Source: Celeribacter sp. PS-C1
Lineage (GTDB): Bacteria > Pseudomonadota > Alphaproteobacteria > Rhodobacterales > Rhodobacteraceae
DNA: 64,000 nt
Direction of reading: 5' to 3'
Assembly (NCBI RefSeq): GCF_019429625.1
Contig: NZ_JAHXRW010000014.1
Coordinates: 19,243-83,242, forward strand
Part shown: positions 16,035 through 24,227 of the stretch, one piece after another
How positions within the stretch are numbered: the first letter of the stretch is position 1
Layout: the number at the start of each line of letters is the position of its first letter
Program-made: the position numbers and the translations under genes
Notes under the pieces: model-generated
Told to the model about the DNA's origin: nothing
Seen by the model: only the letters and a program-made list of their open reading frames with translations
Databases searched by the model: none

Positions 16035-19000
16035 ATGTCCGCACTAGTAAGAACATTGGAAGCATTTCCCCGTGGTCGCACAACGGAAGAGCTTCTTGTC
16101 TTGATGGGGGCAGCATTCAGCCACTCGAAACGCATGCAATGCTTGGCGGAATTAGATGAGCTCGTGCGCTCGGGGCGAGCAGTGCGTGGCCATGATGGGA
16201 AGTGGCGATCCACGAAAACATACTTCTCGAATGAGAAGAACTCTTCCAGTCGCAACAGAGCGAGCACGGATAGCGCAGATGAAAACTTGCTTCACGCCGC
16301 ACGAGCGGAATTCTTCCTTTCGAAGATAAGTGAGGATGAACAACCCGAGCGTGGAGATCACAGCATCAAGCCCAGTGCCCTTTTGCGGTATTGGCAGTCA
16401 GCGCTTCGATCTGATCCGCGCGGCGCTACGACAGCTATCGCAGACCAACATGGCGTGGACTGGCATCTTGTCTCGGGCAAAGGGCCCGTTGTGCCGATGG
16501 AGGACGGCGTTGTCCGGCTGTTGATCGATCTGGATCAATTGAACGGCGAGTTCCGCCAGGCGCTTTTGCGTCGAGAGGCAAATGAGAATGCACTTGCGCT
16601 CGGTTGGCCGCTTGCTGTGGGGCGGCGTGGCGGCGTGCCTGTCGTCTGGCCTGTCGGTCTGCTGTCCGCATCGTGGCGCAGAACCGAAACCCATCTTGAA
16701 ATCCATATCGAAGCCGATGACGTGCTCGTTAACTCTGACTGGATCCACGGAGCAGCCCGCGCCACCTCTTGGTCCAGAACCGAGCTCGGGGAACTCTTTT
16801 CAGACGGCGACACGGTCGGACATCGCGCCGAAGATTTCTTGTTGAAACTCCGCGAAGCGGTCAGCACTCAGATCCGTGGTAAAGTGACTGGCGAAGCGCT
16901 AGTCACACAAGTAGATATGAACGCTCACGGCGTATACGATGTGGCCGCGCTTTTCCTGCCGGGAGAGTCGAGCTTTACCGCGGGAGCGAGCAAGGATCTA
17001 GATAGGCTTGCAACCTGGCCGGAGGAGAGGCTTGCGCGGTCAGCACTCGCGCCTGTGCTTGGCCTGAAACCGGATCTAGAGCTCAACACTACTGCAGCGA
17101 TAAACCTCGGGCCGCTAAACGGTGAGCAGCTTCAGGCCGTTCGTAATGCCGTCGAGGCACCTTTATCAGTTGTAACGGGGCCACCCGGCACGGGCAAAAG
17201 CCAGGCAATTGTCTCCATGGCTGCCTCAGTAATACTGAACGGTGGCAGCGTAATGGTCGCATCCAAGAACCATCAGGCACTCGACGCGGTGGAGGAACGT
17301 CTCGGAAGCATGGCGCCTGACGTGCCTTTTGTGGTGAGAACCCTTGACCCAGCGCGGGAAATAGACAGATCTTTCGCGGATATCCTTGGCGAATTGATTG
17401 TCGCTGAATCTGCTGTATCACAGCTACTCCCAGATGGGCTGATCCGTGACAAAATTCGTGCTCTGGCCGCTGAACGCGCAGGGGCGCTTGATGCGTCGTT
17501 AGAAAAAGCACGCCTAGAGTGCGAGATAGCAGATATCCTTGATAGGATCGAAGCTAGAGAACAACACAGAGCCGCGAACTCGGAAGAGGCTTCTGTTACA
17601 AAAAGGGCAAAGCAATCGAACTTCTGGGAGCGCGTTCTGGAAATGGTCACCGCGCTCTTCGGCAAACGCAGTGATGCGTCTCCTAGCGAGGAAGTGTCGC
17701 CCACGACGCTATCCGAAATGTCGCTTTCTGAGCTGAAAGTCTATCTTGAACAACTCAGAGCGAAGAGCCGCGCGCTTGTTCTCGAGACAGACACCATCGC
17801 GCTGGCAGCAGAAATCCAAGCACTCGTCGTAAAATATCTACCTGAAGAGATGAAGCGCCGTGTCAAGTTAAGTGAAGATCGTCGTCTTGCTCTGACTGAT
17901 GCAAAGGACGAAAGCGATTTTCAGGGGAAAGGGCCACTTCCTTCCGAAATCGCGCACAAGATACTTGAGCATCGTCCGCTTTGGCTCGTGTCGGTGCTCG
18001 GCGCCCCCAAGAGAATTCCACTCGACGATGGTATGTTCGATCTGGTGATCTTCGACGAGGCCAGCCAATGCGACATCGCCTCAGCAATGCCGCTGTTCGC
18101 ACGAGCCAAGCGGGCTGTCGTAGTGGGCGATGACCGCCAATTGTCGTTCATCCCACAATTGGGACGCGCACAGGATCGCAATCTGATGCAAGCGCAGGGT
18201 CTACCGTCCAAAGGTATGGCAAGGTTTTCTCAGAGCCGCCGGTCCCTCTTCGATTTCGCCCTCCGTGTGCCTGATGTGCCGCGTGTCACACTGCGCCATC
18301 AATATCGGTCCGCAGGCCAGATTGTGGATTACATCAGCGGTGAATTCTACGGCGGGGAGCTAATCGTCGCCCAACCACCCGTCGGCGTCAAAGTGCCAAA
18401 TAATGCGAAACCCGGAATCGCCTGGACCCATGTGCCCGCTCCCGCCATTCCGTCGAAAGGCAACATCAACAAGGCTGAGGCGCAAGCCATCGCGCGCGAA
18501 GTCAAAACGCTGCTGGTGGATCAAGGATATGATGGTTCCATAGGAGTAATCACGCCATTCCGTGCGCAGATCGAGGCAATCAGCGCTGCTGTCGAGGGCA
18601 ACATCCCGCAGCGCCTCTTGGAAAAAGCCGAGTTCCGGATAGGAACGGTGGATGGCTTTCAGGGACAAGAACGGGACCTGATCCTCTTTTCGCCTGTGCT
18701 AGGAGCCAGCAGCGCAGTGACGAGCCTATCTTTTGTCCAGAAAGACCCACGCCGCTTGAATGTGGCGATCTCCCGTGCTCGAGCTGTTGCCCACGTTTTC
18801 GGGGATCTCGACTTTGCCCGTAGCGGTAAGGTGCGTGCATTGGCCCGCCTCGCTGCAACCGCCACCGAGCCCCGAAAGCGCAGCGGCGAAGGTCGCTTTG
18901 ACAGCGAATGGGAGAGCCGCGTGTTTTATGCGCTGAAAGACCGTGGCATGGAGCCTTTCCCTCAACACGAGATTGCCGGTCGCTACCTTGATTTTGCGCT

Positions 19001-19205
19001 TTTCGGTAAGAACGGGGTCAAACTCGATCTCGAGGTGGACGGACGCCGCTGGCATCAGACCGCTGACGGGCGACGGAAGACCTCAGATCTCTGGCGCGAT
19101 GAACAATTAAAATCACTCGGCTGGCGGGTGCGCCGGTTCTGGGTGGACGAACTTTCTCAAGATATGGATGCCTGCCTTGACCTCGTCGAACAAGACCTTT
19201 CCTAA
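16035..19205 (+). CDS. SF1 (UPF1-like) helicase with C-terminal DUF559-type nuclease
   Basis: 1056 residues. Order: a winged-helix-like N-terminus (about 1-60); an uncharacterised region (to about 350) that may include an OB-like barrel; a UPF1/DNA2-type helicase with Walker A TGPPGTGKSQ (about 380), DEASQCD (about 672), GDDRQL (about 696), RHQYRS (about 753), VDGFQGQERD (about 872) and VAISRAR (about 909); and a C-terminal PD-(D/E)xK domain of the DUF559/MTES_1575 type (YLDFALFG, LDLEVDGRRWH, RDEQLKSLGWRVRRFW). A charged, partly coiled insert sits at 465-620. It is first gene of a five-gene operon with McrB/McrC-like proteins, matching the helicase-nuclease of CoCoNuT systems. Likely unwinds and cuts foreign nucleic acid; DNA or RNA is not resolvable. 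Confidence 0.85.
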   Translation: MSALVRTLEAFPRGRTTEELLVLMGAAFSHSKRMQCLAELDELVRSGRAVRGHDGKWRSTKTYFSNEKNSSSRNRASTDSADENLLHAARAEFFLSKISEDEQPERGDHSIKPSALLRYWQSALRSDPRGATTAIADQHGVDWHLVSGKGPVVPMEDGVVRLLIDLDQLNGEFRQALLRREANENALALGWPLAVGRRGGVPVVWPVGLLSASWRRTETHLEIHIEADDVLVNSDWIHGAARATSWSRTELGELFSDGDTVGHRAEDFLLKLREAVSTQIRGKVTGEALVTQVDMNAHGVYDVAALFLPGESSFTAGASKDLDRLATWPEERLARSALAPVLGLKPDLELNTTAAINLGPLNGEQLQAVRNAVEAPLSVVTGPPGTGKSQAIVSMAASVILNGGSVMVASKNHQALDAVEERLGSMAPDVPFVVRTLDPAREIDRSFADILGELIVAESAVSQLLPDGLIRDKIRALAAERAGALDASLEKARLECEIADILDRIEAREQHRAANSEEASVTKRAKQSNFWERVLEMVTALFGKRSDASPSEEVSPTTLSEMSLSELKVYLEQLRAKSRALVLETDTIALAAEIQALVVKYLPEEMKRRVKLSEDRRLALTDAKDESDFQGKGPLPSEIAHKILEHRPLWLVSVLGAPKRIPLDDGMFDLVIFDEASQCDIASAMPLFARAKRAVVVGDDRQLSFIPQLGRAQDRNLMQAQGLPSKGMARFSQSRRSLFDFALRVPDVPRVTLRHQYRSAGQIVDYISGEFYGGELIVAQPPVGVKVPNNAKPGIAWTHVPAPAIPSKGNINKAEAQAIAREVKTLLVDQGYDGSIGVITPFRAQIEAISAAVEGNIPQRLLEKAEFRIGTVDGFQGQERDLILFSPVLGASSAVTSLSFVQKDPRRLNVAISRARAVAHVFGDLDFARSGKVRALARLAATATEPRKRSGEGRFDSEWESRVFYALKDRGMEPFPQHEIAGRYLDFALFGKNGVKLDLEVDGRRWHQTADGRRKTSDLWRDEQLKSLGWRVRRFWVDELSQDMDACLDLVEQDLS

Positions 19206-20682
19206 GTCAAACAAACACTCCCTGATCGCTGGCATCCTTGCCACGACCGCACTCGTCAGTGTCGGGATTCTGGGCTTCAGTGTGAGCAAGCTTGACCGTG
19301 AATTCGGGAACATTATTCGCGATCGTGCGAGCTATGAAAAGCGCCTCTCCGAGATAACGACAGAAGTCGACGATCAGGAAACCCGCCGTGAGGCCGCATG
19401 GCAAGAACGCCAAAATATCAATTCGGAAATCACGTCGCTGATATCGCAAAAGGCGGATATCCAGCAGGACGTTGACGACTTGGTGTCCGATCGGGACAAT
19501 CTACTTTCGCGCATCGACGGCATGAAAACGGATTTGGCCGAAGCGAATGAGACATTGAAAGAGGCCGCTCAGCTGGAAGCTCTCGTTGCGGACCGCCGTG
19601 AAGCGCTCGACGAGCTCTTAGGTAGCGTAATCAAAAAGACGCAAGAACTCGATGATCTGAACAGTAAGCTCAGCGACGCCCGTGTAGCCCTCTCGGATGC
19701 CGAGTCTGCCGCTCAAACCGCCGAGCAGAGGCTAGCTACCCTGCGATCTGATATCTCAAACGAGAGCGACAAGCTTGAAGCCCTACTGACACAAGTGCGT
19801 GGCTTGGAGGCAGACCGCACGGAAAAGAATAGGCTCCAGGACGAACTGGTGGCCTTGAAACTTGATCGTGACAACCTCCTCAACGACACGGAAAACTTGG
19901 TAGCGCGTCAAATCGCTGCGGAAGAGAAACTCGGACAGACGCAGAGTGCACTGACCGTCGCCAGCGCAGAGCTGAAGAGCGCGGAGGACGCCTTATCCGA
20001 CGTGCGAAGCGAGGCGGAGCGCGTGCGAGCCGAGCGTGAACTTGCAGTGCGTGCGCGGGCTGATGCCGAAGCTCGCACCGCTGAAATGACGCGCCAGATT
20101 ACAGATTTGGAAGCCCGGAAATCAGGCCTTGAACGCGAAGTCGCAGATCTCAACAGCCGTCGCGCGGCGCTTGCCGTGGAGGTCGAGGGCTTCAATGAGA
20201 CGAAGCAGCGTTTGGATGCCTTACTCCGTCAGGAGGCTGCGCTTTCCGAACGCGTAACGACTCTGACACAAGAACAGGAACGGCTCACGCCCGTCCTAAC
20301 CGACCTAGAACAGCAGAACGCGACGCTCCGCTCTGAGCAGGCCGATGCCGAAGCAGACTTGCAGAAGTTGCGAGAGACGCTACAGGCGCTCAACGGGCGG
20401 CGTGGCACTCTGACACAATCCATTGAGGACCTCGAGGCGCGTGAAACAGACGCCCGTGCGACTGCAGAACAAGCACAAAGCGAGTCTGCGGCACGCCAAA
20501 CTGAACTTGAAGACTTGCGATCAAAACAGGTGACATTGGAGAGAGAGATTTCTGCGCTGCGCAGCATACTGGAATCGCTCCAGAGCCAAGTTCAAGCCGA
20601 GCCCGACGCTTTAGCCTCCGCACAGCAACCTTCGGCCATCCAACCAACCCAAGAGACGCCCGTCGAAGCTGCGGCAGAGTGA
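19168..20682 (+). CDS. Membrane-anchored long coiled-coil protein
   Basis: 504 residues. A single hydrophobic helix at about 17-39 (LIAGILATTALVSVGILGFS) is followed by almost unbroken heptad-rich coiled coil to about 480, then a Pro/Gln/Glu-rich tail. No enzymatic motif is visible. The start overlaps the helicase 3' end by 38 bases, indicating co-translation. Extensive coiled coils encoded next to an McrB-like ATPase are a hallmark of CoCoNuT systems; its partner is probably the next gene's product, which also has an N-terminal membrane helix and coiled coil. Probably a scaffold or sensor at the inner membrane (inference). Confidence 0.75.
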   Translation: MPALTSSNKTFPKSNKHSLIAGILATTALVSVGILGFSVSKLDREFGNIIRDRASYEKRLSEITTEVDDQETRREAAWQERQNINSEITSLISQKADIQQDVDDLVSDRDNLLSRIDGMKTDLAEANETLKEAAQLEALVADRREALDELLGSVIKKTQELDDLNSKLSDARVALSDAESAAQTAEQRLATLRSDISNESDKLEALLTQVRGLEADRTEKNRLQDELVALKLDRDNLLNDTENLVARQIAAEEKLGQTQSALTVASAELKSAEDALSDVRSEAERVRAERELAVRARADAEARTAEMTRQITDLEARKSGLEREVADLNSRRAALAVEVEGFNETKQRLDALLRQEAALSERVTTLTQEQERLTPVLTDLEQQNATLRSEQADAEADLQKLRETLQALNGRRGTLTQSIEDLEARETDARATAEQAQSESAARQTELEDLRSKQVTLEREISALRSILESLQSQVQAEPDALASAQQPSAIQPTQETPVEAAAE

Positions 20683-20694
20683 GGATCATAGACC

Positions 20695-22722
20695 ATGTTG
20701 ACCAATCTAACTTTGATCGTGCTGATCGTTGCCGCCGCTCTTGCTCTGTTTACCATCGTTCTCTTCGTGCTCGCACTCAATCACGACAAAGTGGTGACAG
20801 CTCAAGGCCCTCTTGCCACGCTTGAAGCACTCATGCAGCAAATCTCGCAGAAAGAGGAACTTAAGGCGGATCTCGAGGGTGAGTTGGAAAAGCGGCGTGA
20901 GGCGCTTGCCAATGTCGGCAATATCCAGGCCGAGGTCGATGCACTAGTGCGTCAGAAGGATGAACTTCTCTCGGAATGGGCAACACTCGAGGAGCGTCGT
21001 TCCGAGGTGCAAGCGGTGCGCTCAGAGATGGAGGAAGCGATGATCGAGCGTCAGAACCTCGACGCAGAGCTTGCACAAAGGCGCGAAGAGTATCTGGCAG
21101 TTAAGGAGCGGCTGGACAAGGCAGAAGGACTGGTCTCACGCATCGAAGCTCTCAAGTCCGAACATGAGGAACTGGCACATCGCACCGAAGAGATGCGGAA
21201 TGAGGTGAGACGCCTCGAAGATGCCGAGAAACGCGTTGCAGATCTCGACGCGAAAACTGCAGGGCTCGAAGCAGAATCTGCACGACTGGACGGTCGTATC
21301 GCAGCCAAAGAGGCCGAGCTAGAAGAAAGCAAAGCCCGCATTGTAACTGAGCGCGAGGCCTTGGTCGCGGGCCAAGTAGAACTGTCACGCGTTCAGTCCA
21401 CTCTCGCCGCATCTGAACTTGAAGCTGCAAGTATGCAAGGAGAAATCAACAGCCTTTCGGAAAAACGTGAGACAATGCAAGCACGCCTAACCTATCTCGA
21501 AGGAGAGATTCAAAGGGCCGAAGGTGCCGTGTCGGGCACGGGCGGTGCTGAGGCAGTTGATCCGCTCAAAGAACTCAAAGAAGCACCGAAAGTCATCACA
21601 GAACTCCGTAAGCTACCCGAACGCCCTTCTCAATTGCCAGAGGCTGAGGCCATTCTAAACGTTCAGCGACAGCTCAAAGCTAGCGGGCTCGAATATCCGC
21701 GCCGCATCATTCGCGCTTTCCATACGGCGATGAAAGTGAATGAAAGCACACAAATGGCCGTGCTGGCCGGGATTTCCGGCACGGGAAAGAGCCAATTGCC
21801 GCGGCAATATGCCAAAGCGATGGGGATCGGCTTTCTACAGGTTCCCGTTCAGCCGCGTTGGGACAGCCCGCAGGACCTCATGGGCTTCTACAACTACATC
21901 GAGGGCAAATTTCGTCCGACGGATATGGCACGAGCTCTCTGGGCGCTTGATCCGCTCAACAATGACGAGGCGCTTGAGGATCGCATGATGATGGTCCTTC
22001 TCGATGAAATGAACCTCGCTCGAGTCGAGTATTATTTCTCCGATTTCCTTAGTCGCCTCGAAAGCCGCCCTAGCCCATCCAACGTCTCGGACGAAACCCT
22101 GCGTAAGGACGCCGAGATTGAGCTGGAGATCCCTAAACTCCTCAACCCTCCCCGTATTTTCCCAGGCTATAACCTGTTGTTCGCCGGAACAATGAATGAA
22201 GACGAGAGCACCCAATCGCTATCTGACAAGGTAGTGGACCGCGCTAATATCCTGCGCTTCTCCGCCCCTCAAAAGATCAAGAGCGGTAAGGCGGAAGGCA
22301 CTGCGCCCGAACCTGCGGCGCTGTCGCAGACCGATTGGCAGCGTTGGCTTCGCCCTGTGTCCCAAGTCGAAAGCGATCGCACACTGCAATCAGGGCTGGA
22401 GACCATGGTCGATATTATGAAAGAGTTCAAACGTCCCTTCGGTCACCGTCTCGGCCGTGCCATCATGGCCTACGCTGCAAATTATCCAGAACTGGAAGGC
22501 TCCAACGGCATTCGTGACGCATTGGCTGATCAGGTTGAGATGCGCCTTTTGCCGAAACTTCGCGGTGTCGAGGTCGATAACACCGACCCGCAGTTCTCGA
22601 AGCTGCGGAGTTTTGTAGAACAAGAGCTCGGCGATCATGCGCTGGCCGAAGCAATCGCTCATGCTCGCATGGAAGCGGAGGACTCGACTGGCCAGTTCGT
22701 CTGGACCGGGGTCACACGCTGA
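20695..22722 (+). CDS. Membrane-anchored coiled-coil McrB-type AAA+ ATPase
   Basis: 675 residues: one membrane helix (about 5-27, LTLIVLIVAAALALFTIVLF), a long coiled coil (about 40-285), then an McrB-type AAA+ domain. Walker A is GISGTGKSQLP (about 359), Walker B VLLDEMNLARVEYYFSDFL (about 433) and the sensor strand LLFAGTMNED (about 493), followed by DKVVDRANILRF. McrB normally hydrolyses GTP to drive the McrC nuclease; here the DNA-recognition domain of classical McrB is replaced by coiled coil and a membrane anchor. ATG at 20695 follows a GAGG. The stop overlaps the next start (TGATG). Closest known organisation is the CnuB-like ATPase of CoCoNuTs. Confidence 0.85.
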   Translation: MLTNLTLIVLIVAAALALFTIVLFVLALNHDKVVTAQGPLATLEALMQQISQKEELKADLEGELEKRREALANVGNIQAEVDALVRQKDELLSEWATLEERRSEVQAVRSEMEEAMIERQNLDAELAQRREEYLAVKERLDKAEGLVSRIEALKSEHEELAHRTEEMRNEVRRLEDAEKRVADLDAKTAGLEAESARLDGRIAAKEAELEESKARIVTEREALVAGQVELSRVQSTLAASELEAASMQGEINSLSEKRETMQARLTYLEGEIQRAEGAVSGTGGAEAVDPLKELKEAPKVITELRKLPERPSQLPEAEAILNVQRQLKASGLEYPRRIIRAFHTAMKVNESTQMAVLAGISGTGKSQLPRQYAKAMGIGFLQVPVQPRWDSPQDLMGFYNYIEGKFRPTDMARALWALDPLNNDEALEDRMMMVLLDEMNLARVEYYFSDFLSRLESRPSPSNVSDETLRKDAEIELEIPKLLNPPRIFPGYNLLFAGTMNEDESTQSLSDKVVDRANILRFSAPQKIKSGKAEGTAPEPAALSQTDWQRWLRPVSQVESDRTLQSGLETMVDIMKEFKRPFGHRLGRAIMAYAANYPELEGSNGIRDALADQVEMRLLPKLRGVEVDNTDPQFSKLRSFVEQELGDHALAEAIAHARMEAEDSTGQFVWTGVTR

Positions 22723-24227
22723 TGTCGAAACTCGGGCGACCATGGTCCGGCTCTTACATTCCTGACACGCAAGGTTTTTCACGCAAAGACTGCCTGTTGA
22801 GTGAATACGCGCCCGCGCCTCTAGACCGCGAAGAACGGGTCCTCCTGATGAAGGGCGAATTCCTTCGTCAGGACCGCTCTCTCTACCTACATCCCTACCC
22901 GAAACGCGCTGATGCAGCTGCTCCTATTCGAATGGGGTTTCCTGTGCGGCCAAAGCTCGGAAACGAACCTCGCGATGATGAGGAGCGCTTCGCTCATGCC
23001 TCGCTGACGCGGATGAACGAGGTGCTCGCACGTATTCAGGAGCTTGAGGAAGCGCTTGATGACCCTGAAAACGTCTGGTCGCGGTTACGCGAGGCGTGGC
23101 GGAGAGCTGAAAACGAGGAAGACCCTCGTATGGCCGAAATCGTCAAACAGGCGCGTGATCTCACACCTGTGTTGAAGAGCCTTGAAGCGCGCATCCGTCG
23201 AGTGCTGCGCCGCAATCGAGAACTTACCCCGATTGACCGGGTGCAGGAAATGGATCGAGCCTCTATGGTTTGGCTCTCCCGTCAGCCTGGACGGACCGTT
23301 GTGGAGCGGGCTGGAGCATCGCAGCGTATTCTTTCCACAGTCCGTCGTGAGAACTTTGACACTCTTGAGAACCGCGTCCTTCACGCATACACAAAGCTCG
23401 CAGAGGCTGTGGCACGGGAATGGCTCCGCGAGCACCCCAGAGCCCGTGAGAGTGCCCGCTACAAATCCGTCCATACCTATCGCAAACTCCTACGAGCTTT
23501 CTCTCGGATGCTCGCTGAAATTGATGTCGGTATTGCTGCTCCTCCCGTCACACCCAACTATGTTTTGATGCAGGACAGAGGCTACAGGCAAACTTTCAAG
23601 GCTTGGGAACGACTTCTGAGGCGCGAAAAGACCCTCGATGAGCTTTGGGCCTGGCAAGCTCAGGCTTGGACCGATTTTGCAGTCCTAGCCATCGTTCTCG
23701 CGCTTGACGAGCTTGATGAGTCTGAACTCATCGCACAGTCCCCTGTCGTCTGGAACGAAGAGGCTGTAACCGGACGTTGGTTTCATCAAGACAGACCACT
23801 CGCCGTCTTTTGGCTCAAACAGACGGGCAGAATTGTGGAGGTCCAATCGCGTCCAGAAACTCCGGGCTCACTTTTAACCGCAGCTCGCGCCCATGTGGCT
23901 CTACGTATTACCGACCCACAGCGAGAAGATGTCTCTCGCCGCGTAGCCGTCTGGACACCTCATGCAATGGAGGAGATCAATCTAACCGAAGCTGTCGACG
24001 AATGCTTCGGTCTAGTAAACCAGATTCAGCAGGTGCGAATTGGCGAGGTGCTTCGCCACGGAGTGATCATCGCACCCGCCCATGCGCGAGCCGGAAGCGA
24101 AAGTAGAAACAGCGGAGGAATGCGTGTCGACGGGATTGCCCTCGGCGCCTCGGGCGAAAGTCTGGCCCGAGGAATGGAAGCAATACGGTCATTTGCCCGC
24201 AGCGAGATCTATCGGGAGGCGCAATGA
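22722..24227 (+). CDS. DUF2357/McrC-like partner of the AAA+ ATPase
   Basis: 501 residues. The central helical block with NFDTLENRVLHAYTKLAEAV (near residue 212) matches the D-T-x-E-N-R signature of DUF2357/McrC-type proteins, which dock on McrB-like ATPases. A charged helical segment lies at 90-180. At the C-terminal side the motif where the PD-(D/E)xK nuclease would be expected reads GRIVEVQSRP, with Gln instead of the catalytic Lys, so the nuclease may be degenerate or my alignment wrong. It overlaps the preceding gene by one base and the next by ATGA. It probably forms the effector or bridge of the complex. Confidence 0.6.
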   Translation: MSKLGRPWSGSYIPDTQGFSRKDCLLSEYAPAPLDREERVLLMKGEFLRQDRSLYLHPYPKRADAAAPIRMGFPVRPKLGNEPRDDEERFAHASLTRMNEVLARIQELEEALDDPENVWSRLREAWRRAENEEDPRMAEIVKQARDLTPVLKSLEARIRRVLRRNRELTPIDRVQEMDRASMVWLSRQPGRTVVERAGASQRILSTVRRENFDTLENRVLHAYTKLAEAVAREWLREHPRARESARYKSVHTYRKLLRAFSRMLAEIDVGIAAPPVTPNYVLMQDRGYRQTFKAWERLLRREKTLDELWAWQAQAWTDFAVLAIVLALDELDESELIAQSPVVWNEEAVTGRWFHQDRPLAVFWLKQTGRIVEVQSRPETPGSLLTAARAHVALRITDPQREDVSRRVAVWTPHAMEEINLTEAVDECFGLVNQIQQVRIGEVLRHGVIIAPAHARAGSESRNSGGMRVDGIALGASGESLARGMEAIRSFARSEIYREAQ

